From the NCBI RefSeq assembly GCF_020524285.1, contig NZ_JAIVKX010000002.1, positions 372,001-436,000 of the forward strand: a stretch of DNA of 64,000 nt, written 5' to 3'. Positions 17,268-25,716 of the stretch are shown piece by piece. Every line of letters begins with the position of its first letter. Position 1 is the first letter of the stretch. Position numbers and translations under genes: made by a program. The notes below the pieces were generated by a model. That model was not told where the DNA came from, did no database searches, and saw nothing but the letters and a program-made list of their open reading frames with translations. This stretch comes from Alloyangia pacifica (lineage in GTDB: Bacteria > Pseudomonadota > Alphaproteobacteria > Rhodobacterales > Rhodobacteraceae).

Positions 17268-17579
17268 GCCAGCCTCCGAGACCCATTTCGCGCGGGCATA
17301 GCGCAGCCGGGCGACGATGAAAAGCGCCCTTGCCGGACGGGCGGCCCAAGGAGCGCGTCCGGGCCGCATATTTGTGGAAAACCGGCGGTCCGCGGTCTTG
17401 GCGTGGTACGGGGCGACGGGGTCATTTCTTCCGTAAGTGCCGCTGCGTCAGTAACTTTGTTGCGACGCACTACGCAGAACTGGGTATTCACAGCGCCGTG
17501 AGGCTCCGCTAGCGTCGCGGGCAGGCAAGAATTGCCGGCGGTGCCCTTGGGAGGGGGTGCCGACACAGGGAGGAGTACC
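17268..17579. other. Intergenic region between divergent purM and the TRAP operon
   Basis: 312 bases with no coding frame. The left half is GC-rich; the right half (17420-17500) has lower GC and includes inverted TGCGTC/GACGCA arms separated by 14 bases, a possible regulator site. The TRAP binding-protein gene has an excellent ribosome site, GGGAGGAGTACC, at the right end. No clear -35/-10 pair can be called. Confidence 0.5.
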
Positions 17580-18629
17580 ATGATTAACAAGACCTTCACG
17601 GCCGTTTCGGCCGCCGCTTTCGCATTTGCGGGGGCCGCCTCGGCGCAGGAACTGCTCGAGATGACCTCGGGCTATTCCAAGAACCTGCCGATCCTCGGCA
17701 CCGCCGCCGTCAACTTCGTCGACAAGATCAACGCCATCTCCGAGGATGTGGAATTCGAGCACTTCGATCCGGGCGAGCTGGTGCCGTCGCTGGAGATGCT
17801 CGACGCGGTGTCGAACGGCTCGGTGGATGCGGCCTATTCGACCTCGGGCTACTGGCAGGGCAAGATGCCGGCCGCCGGTCTTTTCGCCGCGGTGCCCTTC
17901 GGCCCCGAGCCGGGCGAGATGCTGGCCTGGATGCTCTACGATGACGGCATGACGCTGTTCCAGGAGATGTACGACACCAACGGCTACAACGTGCACGTGG
18001 TGCTCTGCGGCTCCTACGCCCCCGAGACCTCGGGCTGGTTCAAGCAGGAGATCACCTCGCTCGACGACCTCAAGGGCCTCAACATGCGCTTCTTCGGCCT
18101 CGGCGCCGAGGTGATGCAGAAGCTCGGTGTCTCGACCTCGCTGCTCGGCGCGGGCGACATCTTCCCGGCGCTCGAGCGCGGCGCGATCGACGCCACCGAA
18201 TTCTCGATGCCGATCGTCGATGCCAACCTCGGCTTCTACAACATCGCCAAGTACAACTACTTCCCCGGCTGGCACCAGCCCGCCACCATGTTCGAGCTGC
18301 TGATCAACAAGGATCGCTGGGAAGAGCTGGACGAGCGCAGCCAGAAGCAGATCGAGATCGCCTGCATGGCCAACCTCACCGACAACTTCGCCGAAGGCGA
18401 AGCCAAGAACTTCCCGGCCATGGTCGAGAACGTCGAAGAGCATGGCGTGACGATCAAGAACTGGACCCCCGAGCAGCTCAAGGAATTCGAGGCTGCCTGG
18501 CTCGAGGTGGTGGAAGAGCTGAAGGCCGAGGACGAGATGTTCGCCAAGGCCTGGGCCGACCTCAGCGAGTTCCGCGAGGGCTACAAGACCTGGTTCAACA
18601 ACATCTACCTGCCGCGCCCTTGGAACTGA
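17580..18629 (+). CDS. TRAP transporter periplasmic substrate-binding protein (DctP family)
   Basis: A 349-residue secreted binding protein of a tripartite ATP-independent periplasmic transporter. Residues 1-22 form a signal peptide ending in ASA-QEL. The core shows the family substrate-binding arginine in LKGLNMRFFGLGAE and the helix GDIFPALERGAIDATEF. The subfamily looks like the TakP or mannitol/chloroaromatic branch, whose ligands are organic acids; I cannot assign the ligand. ATG 17580 lies six bases after GGGAGGAG. A hairpin follows the stop, which would favour excess binding protein over the membrane subunits. Confidence 0.9.
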   Translation: MINKTFTAVSAAAFAFAGAASAQELLEMTSGYSKNLPILGTAAVNFVDKINAISEDVEFEHFDPGELVPSLEMLDAVSNGSVDAAYSTSGYWQGKMPAAGLFAAVPFGPEPGEMLAWMLYDDGMTLFQEMYDTNGYNVHVVLCGSYAPETSGWFKQEITSLDDLKGLNMRFFGLGAEVMQKLGVSTSLLGAGDIFPALERGAIDATEFSMPIVDANLGFYNIAKYNYFPGWHQPATMFELLINKDRWEELDERSQKQIEIACMANLTDNFAEGEAKNFPAMVENVEEHGVTIKNWTPEQLKEFEAAWLEVVEELKAEDEMFAKAWADLSEFREGYKTWFNNIYLPRPWN

Positions 18630-18682
18630 TCCGGGACCTGAGGCAAAACGGCTGATCGCCGGGCTTTCGGGCCCGGCCCCTC

Positions 18683-18716
18683 CGGCGCGCCAGAACCTTC
18701 GGGGGCGCGCCGTTTT
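18683..18716 (+). terminator. Partial terminator between TRAP binding protein and membrane subunits
   Basis: A perfect 9-bp stem, CGGCGCGCC at 18683-18691 and GGCGCGCCG at 18704-18712, followed by TTTT. It lies 54 bases after the binding-protein stop and inside the operon, so it most likely attenuates transcription into the DctQ and DctM genes. Confidence 0.65.
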
Positions 18717-18793
18717 CGCGTCGCACGAGCCGGCAGGCCGCGGCGCGCTTCCCACAAGATTCCGCATGGCAGGCAATACAAAGGACAAGGCCC

Positions 18794-19582
18794 GTGGAGG
18801 ATTTCAAGGTCGCCATCTCCGACCCCGGAGAGATCGGACGCAAGGACCAGAACCGGGGCGACAGGTTCATCGTGCATCTGTCCAACCTCGTCGCCTGGCT
18901 GTTCCCGATCCTGATGATCGCCATCTGCGCGCAGGTGCTGCTGCGCGGCGCGGGCCACAACCAGGCCTGGCTCGATGACCTGCAATGGTGGCTCTACGGC
19001 GTCGCCGTGCTGGTCGGCATCGCCTATGCGGTGACCACCGGCAGCCACGTGCGGGTCGACATCTTCTACGACAACTTCGAGAAGCGGAAGCGGCTGATCG
19101 TCGACATCATCGCGCTGGTCTGGCTGTTCTTCCCCTTCGTGCTGCTGTGCTGGGACGTGACGCTCGACTACGCGCTGACCTCGATCGCTGCCGACGAGGG
19201 CTCGTCCAGTCCCAACGGGCTGCACAACCTTTGGATCCTCAAGACGCTGATGAACCTGAGCTTCATCGTCATCATGGTGGCGATCTGGTCGGCCTACGTA
19301 CGGCACCTGTCACAGCTCACCCGCCCGGCGCTGTGGAAGCAGCTGCTTTTCGCCCTGCCCTCCACCATCTTCGGCATCCAGTTGATCATCTGGTACGCCT
19401 GCGTCGGCTGGTTGATGGCCACCGACCCCGAGGTCGACAGCATGCGCAAGGCCACCCGCGCCGCGATCTTCGACGACCTCGAATTCGGCCCCTGGGAAAT
19501 GAAGAAGACCATCGCCCTGGCGCTTGTGGCCACGGTGATCGTGATTGTTGTGGCGCGTCTCTTCGCGCGTAAGGAGCGCTGA
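18794..19582 (+). CDS. TRAP transporter small permease subunit (DctQ family)
   Basis: A 262-residue inner-membrane protein. Hydrophobic helices are at about residues 28-50, 62-84, 106-128, 150-170, 182-206 and 240-258. The first four are the standard DctQ core, with WLDDLQWWLYG and HVRVDIFY conserved. The product is longer than most DctQ proteins (160-200 residues) because of two extra C-terminal helices, as seen in the TakQ-like group. The start is GTG 18794; no in-frame ATG exists. The stop is one base from the DctM start. Confidence 0.88.
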   Translation: MEDFKVAISDPGEIGRKDQNRGDRFIVHLSNLVAWLFPILMIAICAQVLLRGAGHNQAWLDDLQWWLYGVAVLVGIAYAVTTGSHVRVDIFYDNFEKRKRLIVDIIALVWLFFPFVLLCWDVTLDYALTSIAADEGSSSPNGLHNLWILKTLMNLSFIVIMVAIWSAYVRHLSQLTRPALWKQLLFALPSTIFGIQLIIWYACVGWLMATDPEVDSMRKATRAAIFDDLEFGPWEMKKTIALALVATVIVIVVARLFARKER

Positions 19583-19583
19583 G

Positions 19584-21026
19584 ATGCTGCACTTCCTCGG
19601 CCAATACCTGACGCTGAACGAGATCGCCGTCGCGGCGATGTTCCTGACCTTCATCTGGATGCTGTTCCGCGGCATTCCCGTGGCCATGGCGCTGGTCGGC
19701 GTGAGCCTGGTCTTCGTCATCCTGTCGCAGATCCTGCTCGACCCGTTCCGCGCCGACTTCAAGGACGTGATCGAGTTCGACCGCATCGGGCTGGAGTACA
19801 ACCGCCTGCTGGCGCTCTCGGGGCGGCTCTTCGGCAATATCGTCAACAACCCGGTGCTCGTGGCGCTACCGATGTTCATCTACATGGGCCTGATGCTCGA
19901 CCAGTCGGGCGTGGCGCAGCGGATGATGCACGCGATGCAAAAGCTCTTCGGCTCGCTGCGCGGGGGCCTCTCGCTGACCGTACTGCTGATCGGCATCATC
20001 CTCGCCGCCTCGACCGGCGTGATCGGGGCCTCGGTAACGCTGCTCGGCGTGATGGCGCTGCCCGCAATGATGGCGCAGAACTACTCCAAACCGATCGCGA
20101 CCGGCACCATTGCGAGCGCCGGCACGCTGGGGATCCTGATCCCGCCGTCGATCATGCTGGTGATCATGTCGGACCAGCTGGCGATCTCGCTCGGTGACCT
20201 GTTCATGGGGGCCTTGTTCCCGGGGCTCATCCTCGGGGCGCTCTATATCGTCTTCATCGTGGTCTACGGATTCCTCTCGCCCGACTCGATGCCCGCGCCG
20301 GAGAAATCCGAGCACGTGGGCTGGCACGAGGTGAAGGAGGTGCTGCTTGCGGTGGTGCCGCCGATGCTGCTGATCCTGCTGGTGCTGGGCTCGATCTTCG
20401 TCGGGGTCGCCACGCCGACCGAAGCCTCTGGCCTCGGCGCGCTCGGCGCGACTGTCCTTGCGCTTCTCAATCGCAAGCTCGACTGGAAGGTGTTCCGTGA
20501 GGTCGCGCGTTCGACGCTCAACACCGCGGGCTACATCACCGGCATCTTCCTGGCGGCGAACTTCTTCGCCTTCGTGCTGCGCCGCTACGGCGGGGACGAG
20601 ATCGTGCAGCACCTGGTGCTCTCGGCCTTCGATAACCCCTACCTGACGATCGCCTTCATCCTGTTTATCGTCTTCTGCCTGGGGTTCCTGCTGGACTGGA
20701 TCGAGATCACCATTATCATCATGCCGCTGATGCTGCCGATCATCCAGGGGCTGGACCTGGCGGTGCCGGGCTTCGACCAGGTGCGCGACCCGCAGGTGGT
20801 TTGGTTCGCCATCCTCGTGGCGGTGACCTTGCAGACGTCCTTCCTGACGCCACCAGTGGGCTTCGCGCTCTTCTATCTGAAGGGTGTCTGCCCGCCGGGG
20901 GTCACGCTGGCGCATATCTACAAGGGCATCATCCCCTTCGTGCTGCTGCAGCTCCTGGGCCTGTTCATCGTATTCGAGTTCCCGGCCCTGACAACCTGGC
21001 TGCCGGCGATGGCCTACGGGGAATGA
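19584..21026 (+). CDS. TRAP transporter large permease subunit (DctM family)
   Basis: A 480-residue membrane protein with about 12-14 helices, the sodium-coupled transport subunit of the TRAP system. ASTGVIGASVTLLGVMALPAM and ASAGTLGILIPPSIMLVIM match the family's helical-hairpin segments, and GVATPTEASGLGALGA is a conserved DctM motif. ATG 19584 follows AAGGAGCGCTG and the DctQ stop by one base. Together with the preceding two genes it forms a complete transporter. A GC-rich hairpin follows at 21045. Confidence 0.92.
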   Translation: MLHFLGQYLTLNEIAVAAMFLTFIWMLFRGIPVAMALVGVSLVFVILSQILLDPFRADFKDVIEFDRIGLEYNRLLALSGRLFGNIVNNPVLVALPMFIYMGLMLDQSGVAQRMMHAMQKLFGSLRGGLSLTVLLIGIILAASTGVIGASVTLLGVMALPAMMAQNYSKPIATGTIASAGTLGILIPPSIMLVIMSDQLAISLGDLFMGALFPGLILGALYIVFIVVYGFLSPDSMPAPEKSEHVGWHEVKEVLLAVVPPMLLILLVLGSIFVGVATPTEASGLGALGATVLALLNRKLDWKVFREVARSTLNTAGYITGIFLAANFFAFVLRRYGGDEIVQHLVLSAFDNPYLTIAFILFIVFCLGFLLDWIEITIIIMPLMLPIIQGLDLAVPGFDQVRDPQVVWFAILVAVTLQTSFLTPPVGFALFYLKGVCPPGVTLAHIYKGIIPFVLLQLLGLFIVFEFPALTTWLPAMAYGE

Positions 21027-21044
21027 AGCTGATCTGAGACCGGA

Positions 21045-21073
21045 CCCCGCCGCCCTTGCGCGGCGGGGTCTTC
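21045..21073 (+). terminator. Hairpin ending the TRAP operon
   Basis: ACCCCGCCGC (21045-21054) and GCGGCGGGGT (21061-21070) pair perfectly around a six-base loop and are followed by CTT. The T-run is short, but position just after the DctM stop fits a terminator. Confidence 0.55.
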
Positions 21074-21115
21074 GAGGGCATGTAGGCGCGGCGTGAAGAC
21101 CCCGGGAGATCCCGC

Positions 21116-22276
21116 ATGAGCCGCCAATTCAAGACCTGCATCGTCACCTCCGACTACCATGTGCCGGGCGAGACCTTCATCAACCGCCATATCGAGCACA
21201 TTTTCGGCGGCGACACGGTGGTGCTCTGCGGCCGCTTCAACGGCCAGAACCCCTACGACAAGCCGTTGTTCGAGCGGCGCTCCAAGCTCTCGCTGTCGGA
21301 CAAGGTGCTGGCGCCGGTCGCCATGGGGTGGAACTCGCTGACCGAGGGCACGGGCCGCCTGCCCTTCGGCGCCAATCGTACCCGGCTGATGCAATGGCTG
21401 CACGAGCAGAAGGTCGAGGTGATCCTCGCCGAGTTCGGCACGCAGGCGCTGGTGGTGGCTAAGCTGGCCAACGAGATGAACCTGCCGGTCTTCACCTATT
21501 TCCGCGGCACTGATGCGTCGCGCGCGCTCACTTCGCCGCAAAGGGTCAAGAGCTACCGCAAGATGATGCCGCGGCTCGACGGCGTGTTCTCGGTCTCGCA
21601 GTTCCTGCTCGACAACCTCGCCAAGCACGGTGTCACCCATCCCAATTCCCATGTCGTGCCCTCGGGCGTCGACGTGCGCCGGTTCGTGCCGGGCGAGAAG
21701 GTGCCGGGCAGTTGCCTCGCCGTGGGGCGGATGGTCGACAAGAAAGCGCCGCAGATCACCCTGCGCGCCTTCGCCACCGCCGCCAAGGGGCGCGAGGCGC
21801 ATCTCACCTTCATCGGCGACGGCCCGCTGCTGGACAGCTGCAAGGCGCTTGCCGCCGAACTGGGAGTTGCCGAGCAGGTCACCTTCGCCGGGGCGCTGCC
21901 GCATGACGCGGTGCGGGCGCAGCTCCTGACCACCGAGACCTTCCTGCAGCATTCGATCACCGACAAGAACGGCAATACCGAGGGGCTGCCCACCGCCATC
22001 CAGGAGGCGCTGGCCGCGGGCTGCATCACCGTTTCGACCCTGCACGCGGGGATCCCCGAGGCGGTGACCGAGGGTGAGACCGGTTTCCTGGTGCCCGAGT
22101 GGGACGAGGACGGCTTTGCCGGCGCCATCGCAAAGGTTCTCGACTTGCCCGACCGCGCCGCCATGTCCCGCGCTGCCCGCGCCACCGCCGAGGCGAAATT
22201 CGACAACGCGGTGCTGCTGCAGAAGGTGGAGGACGAGATCCGCCGGATCGTTGCGCTGCGCTCAAGCGGGGTGTGA
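21116..22276 (+). CDS. Glycosyltransferase family 4 (group 1) protein
   Basis: A 386-residue cytoplasmic GT-B glycosyltransferase. The C-terminal half carries the nucleotide-sugar site with FIGDGPLLDSCKALA, HSITDKNGNTEGLPTAIQEALAAG (the E-x7-E type segment) and ETGFLVP. The N-terminal acceptor domain begins with a short TCIVTSDYHVPGETFINRH. It resembles polysaccharide or exopolysaccharide glycosyltransferases, but there are no polysaccharide genes beside it, so donor and acceptor are unknown. It starts 90 bases after the TRAP operon and seems to be transcribed alone. Confidence 0.85.
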   Translation: MSRQFKTCIVTSDYHVPGETFINRHIEHIFGGDTVVLCGRFNGQNPYDKPLFERRSKLSLSDKVLAPVAMGWNSLTEGTGRLPFGANRTRLMQWLHEQKVEVILAEFGTQALVVAKLANEMNLPVFTYFRGTDASRALTSPQRVKSYRKMMPRLDGVFSVSQFLLDNLAKHGVTHPNSHVVPSGVDVRRFVPGEKVPGSCLAVGRMVDKKAPQITLRAFATAAKGREAHLTFIGDGPLLDSCKALAAELGVAEQVTFAGALPHDAVRAQLLTTETFLQHSITDKNGNTEGLPTAIQEALAAGCITVSTLHAGIPEAVTEGETGFLVPEWDEDGFAGAIAKVLDLPDRAAMSRAARATAEAKFDNAVLLQKVEDEIRRIVALRSSGV

Positions 22277-22540
22277 GCCTGCCCCCTCTCCGCAGAAAGC
22301 GGCGGCTGGGCTGAGCCTGGAGGCGCAGTCCATTTCTATGGCGCTTTTTGAGGCCGAGCCACGAGGTTCGTTCAATACAGGACCGTGTAAACCTCTCTTC
22401 GACAATTTGCCGGTCTCGATGCGCACATTTTCGCCGCGCTGAGCAATTTCCATCCTTGCATAGAATTCTCACTAACTCACAGCGCCCGTTTATACGGCCG
22501 ACGTGCTATATTGCGGCAGGATTGGAAAGGACGCCGCGAG

Positions 22541-23665
22541 GTGCAGGAATTCCAGAATATCGAATCCCTTGTGGATGCCATATACGATGCAGCCGGGGAT
22601 GCGGAGCGGTGGCCCCATTTCCTGTCGGGTGCGGCGCGGCTGCTGGACTCCGAAAGCGCCCAGATCGGCCATATTGATCTGCAAGACCGCTCCTTTTCCT
22701 TTCTTATTACCTATGGCACGACCTTCACCGAAGAGCGCATCAGGCAATACCAGGCACTGATGCCCGAAGATCCCAGGCTTGCTTACATGACCGAGCGGCC
22801 TTTTCTTCCGGCGCACTGCAGAATGGTGCTGACCGACGAAGAATTGCACAGCTCGCGCTTGTACCGCGAGGTTCTGGCGCCGGACGGGATAGAATACACG
22901 CTCGGGGTGAACCTGGTCGAAGAGACAAAATCGACGACTTTCTTCACCGCGCATCGCGGGCTCCACCAGCCGGTTTTCGGGACCGAAGAATGCCAATTGC
23001 TCGGTGAGCTTGTCCCGCATTTGCGCCGCGCCCTGAGGCTTTACCATGTCTTTGCGGCCATGGACCTCCAGCATACGGCAGCACGCGATGCCCTGGATCA
23101 GATCCCGCTCGGTGTCTTTATCGTGCGGCCCGATGGCGAGTTCGTCTTTGGCAACAGGATGGCTGGCGAGCTTTTGGCGGCAGGCGCGGACTTGCGGCTG
23201 CTCGACGGCAAGCTGGGCGCCGCGACGCCCGAGACGACCCGCGTGATCCGGGCAGCCCTGATGAACGTGATGTCCGAGCCGGAGACAGAGCCGCAGGCGC
23301 TCGTTCTGGAACGCCCCGCGCAACTGCCATTGCGGGTGCTGGTCTCGCCGATCGGCGGGGTGCCGCTGGGGCAAACCCTTGTCCGGCAGAAGGGAGACCT
23401 TGCAGCGATCTATGTGAATGACCCGACGCGCGCGCGCGAGGCTCCGTGGGAACGTCTTCAGCACATGTTCGGCCTGTTCCCGTCGGAAGCCAAGCTGGTC
23501 GCGGAGATGGTCTCTGGAGCTTCGGTCGTCGATGCGGGTGCCAAACTCGGCCTCACCGCGGGCAGTTCGCGGCAGTACCTGAAGAATGTCCTCTCGAAGA
23601 CCGGGACGCACAGTCAAAGCGAACTGCTTCTCCTTGTCATGAAATCTCCGGTTTGGATGTCCTAG
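22541..23665 (+). CDS. LuxR-type helix-turn-helix transcriptional regulator
   Basis: A 374-residue regulator. The first 170 residues look like a sensory domain with no assigned family, residues 175-290 may form a PAS-like fold (DALDQIPLGVFIVRPDGEFVFGNRMAGELL), and the C-terminus (about 315-365) is a LuxR-class HTH: FPSEAKLVAEMVSGASVVDA then LGLTAGSSRQYLKNVLSKTGTHSQSEL. There is no receiver domain and no recognisable autoinducer domain. I chose GTG 22541 with AAGGA 10 bases upstream. A TTG at 22511 is possible but sits on a TATATT and lacks a ribosome site. The next gene, a BCCT carrier, is the obvious candidate target. Confidence 0.8.
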   Translation: MQEFQNIESLVDAIYDAAGDAERWPHFLSGAARLLDSESAQIGHIDLQDRSFSFLITYGTTFTEERIRQYQALMPEDPRLAYMTERPFLPAHCRMVLTDEELHSSRLYREVLAPDGIEYTLGVNLVEETKSTTFFTAHRGLHQPVFGTEECQLLGELVPHLRRALRLYHVFAAMDLQHTAARDALDQIPLGVFIVRPDGEFVFGNRMAGELLAAGADLRLLDGKLGAATPETTRVIRAALMNVMSEPETEPQALVLERPAQLPLRVLVSPIGGVPLGQTLVRQKGDLAAIYVNDPTRAREAPWERLQHMFGLFPSEAKLVAEMVSGASVVDAGAKLGLTAGSSRQYLKNVLSKTGTHSQSELLLLVMKSPVWMS

Positions 23666-23779
23666 GTCCGCCTGCCCCGGCAGCGGCACGCGGCGATGCA
23701 AGGCGTCTTGCGGCGACCGCCATTGCCAGATGGGAATAACCGCCCCCTCCGACCCGGAGCTATCTTTCCTCAAGTGCCA

Positions 23780-23807
23780 GAAACCCCCGGAAACGGCCGG
23801 TGGTTTC
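23780..23807. other. Hairpin in the leader of the BCCT gene
   Basis: Arms GAAACC and GGTTTC (23780-23785 and 23802-23807) continue after one mismatch into CCGG/CCGG around the loop AAACGG. It lies 115 bases after the LuxR-type regulator stop and 78 bases before the BCCT start. No T-run follows, so it may be a regulator site or leader structure. Confidence 0.4.
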
Positions 23808-23885
23808 AAAGCAAGCCGCGATGCCAACGGCTCTCGGGAGGATGCCTGGGTTTCGCTTGGTCTTGGCCACGATGGGGACAGAAGC

Positions 23886-25547
23886 ATGTCGGAACCGAAA
23901 TCGACCGCCTCTTTGGAAATCTCTGTTGCCCGACTTGGTTTCTACAAGGGGTTCAATCCCGTGGTGGCTATCAGCGCGAAAGGCATGGTTCTTTTTCTTG
24001 CGCTGAGTTTTGCGGTGACCCCGGTCATTGCGCAGCGGGTGCTGGATGCTGCAACCGGGATGGCATTTTCGGCGTTTGGCGGATGGTATATCTACCTGAT
24101 GGCGGGCGGCGTGCTGTTCCTTTTCACGCTGGCCATTCTCCCTGTCTCCGGCCAAGTGCGGCTTGGGCCGGACGATGCGCGACCGGAGTTCGGCACCGCC
24201 GGATGGCTTTCCATGATGTTCTGCGCCGGGATCGGGATCGGCATTCTTGTCTTCTCGGTGAACGAGCCGATTTCCCACTTCATCAGCAACCCCGATATCA
24301 TCACCGGCACGGAAACGGCGCGATCCGCCCGGGCTGCGGTGTCCGCCATGGGGTACGTGTTCCTGCACTGGGGGTTTTCGGTATGGTGCTGTTTCGCGCT
24401 GGTCGGGTTGGCTCTGGGGCTGGCCTGCCACCGCGACGGACATCCGCTCACCATGCGATCGGCGCTGGCGGCGCTCTTCGGACGGCGTCTCGAGGGCGTC
24501 ACCGGCCACGCCGTAGACGTCATTTCCATCATCGCGATCGTTGCCGGAATAACCACGGCGCTCGCGCTCGGACTGGAGCAGATTGTTTCGGGGCTGGCCC
24601 TGCTGACCGGACGTGCCTTCTTCGCCGAATTTGCCGGCTCCCCTCCGATCACCGCCCTGCTGTCCGCGCTGGTCGTGGCGCTCGCCGCGGCGCTCGCCTC
24701 CATCCTGTCGGGCGTCGAGCGCGGCGTGAAATGGACCTCGCAGATAGGAATCCTCCTGAGCTTCTGCCTGATGCTGATCTTCGTCCTTCACGGCGCGGGA
24801 GTCCGGGTGATCGGTCTCTTTGCCGAGAGCGGTTTGAGCTACCTGCGAAACCTGCCGTCGCGCATCCTGACCGTGCAGGCCTTGGCCCCCGGGCCAACCG
24901 GGGAGGCAGCGCGGATCTGGCAGGAGCAGTGGACGATCTTCTACTGGGCCTGGTGCATCGCCATCGCGCCCTTCGTCGGTCTTTTTCTTGCAAGGGTCTC
25001 CCGGGGGCGCACCGTCCGTGAATTCATTCTCGGCGCCGTGCTCGCTCCGAGCTTGATGTGCTTTGCATGGTTCGCGGCCATAGGCGGCTCGGCCCTCCTT
25101 CTCGAGCTTGATGGCACCGCACAGGGACGTCTGATCGCCGCAGACCACGCGCAGCGGATCTACGTCGCCCTCGGCCTCATGCTCACGCCAGGCCTCGCCT
25201 TCGCGGCGAAACTTCTGGTCCTCGTGCTGTTTCTCGCCCTCATCGTGGCCTCCGCGACCGCGGCAATCATCGCCATCCGGGCAATCGGCGCTGGCGGGGG
25301 AGAAGATGCCGAAAGCCCCCTGCATTCAATGGTCTGGGCGTTGCTCATTGCCATGCTCACGGGCGTCATCCTGTCCGTCGGCGGGGCCGGTTCGATCCGC
25401 GACGTGATGATCCTGGGGGCGGCGCCGTTTTCCGCGATCATGGCCCTGTTGATCCCGGCGATCGCGCTTGCCCTCTGCCGCGCCGGGATCGACCGAAGGC
25501 CTTTGGCGGGGCCCGAACCAGTGCCGCCCGGCCTCCGCGCGCAGTGA
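23886..25547 (+). CDS. BCCT-family transporter with divergent aromatic signature
   Basis: A 553-residue, 12-helix secondary carrier of the betaine/choline/carnitine family. MMFCAGIGIGILVFSVNEPISHF is the glycine-rich helix 3 of the family, and ARVSRGRTVREF is the conserved loop after helix 8. Helix 8 reads QWTIFYWAWCIAIAPF, whereas the family signature needs G/S/D/N before WT and ends W-x-W-W. Helix 4 keeps HWGFSVW, but the following aromatic is Phe. The substrate may not be a classical trimethylammonium compound. I chose ATG 23886; the frame is open to 23730 but that adds 52 non-family residues. It follows the LuxR-type gene. Confidence 0.85.
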   Translation: MSEPKSTASLEISVARLGFYKGFNPVVAISAKGMVLFLALSFAVTPVIAQRVLDAATGMAFSAFGGWYIYLMAGGVLFLFTLAILPVSGQVRLGPDDARPEFGTAGWLSMMFCAGIGIGILVFSVNEPISHFISNPDIITGTETARSARAAVSAMGYVFLHWGFSVWCCFALVGLALGLACHRDGHPLTMRSALAALFGRRLEGVTGHAVDVISIIAIVAGITTALALGLEQIVSGLALLTGRAFFAEFAGSPPITALLSALVVALAAALASILSGVERGVKWTSQIGILLSFCLMLIFVLHGAGVRVIGLFAESGLSYLRNLPSRILTVQALAPGPTGEAARIWQEQWTIFYWAWCIAIAPFVGLFLARVSRGRTVREFILGAVLAPSLMCFAWFAAIGGSALLLELDGTAQGRLIAADHAQRIYVALGLMLTPGLAFAAKLLVLVLFLALIVASATAAIIAIRAIGAGGGEDAESPLHSMVWALLIAMLTGVILSVGGAGSIRDVMILGAAPFSAIMALLIPAIALALCRAGIDRRPLAGPEPVPPGLRAQ

Positions 25548-25716
25548 CCGCGTCTCCCCGGCAAGGCCGTTCGGGCCTCCCCCGTCGTACCGCTCCCCTA
25601 GTTTTTGACGCGCAGCACACGCAGGCCAACCAGCGCTGGGGGCACGCAAGACAACCAACGATACGCAGATCGGTTTTCGCACCCGTGCATTTCACCCCAA
25701 AACCAAGGAGCTGACT

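Noticed and set aside
23696-25021. Second plus-strand frame of 441 codons overlapping the BCCT gene
   Set aside because: Alternate frame of the transporter. The hydrophobic transporter in the other frame has clear family motifs, while this one is Arg/Gly-rich noise.
25604-25632. TTGACG at 25604 as a promoter for the LnmK-like gene
   Set aside because: The -35 is good, but nothing resembling a -10 lies 16-18 bases downstream.
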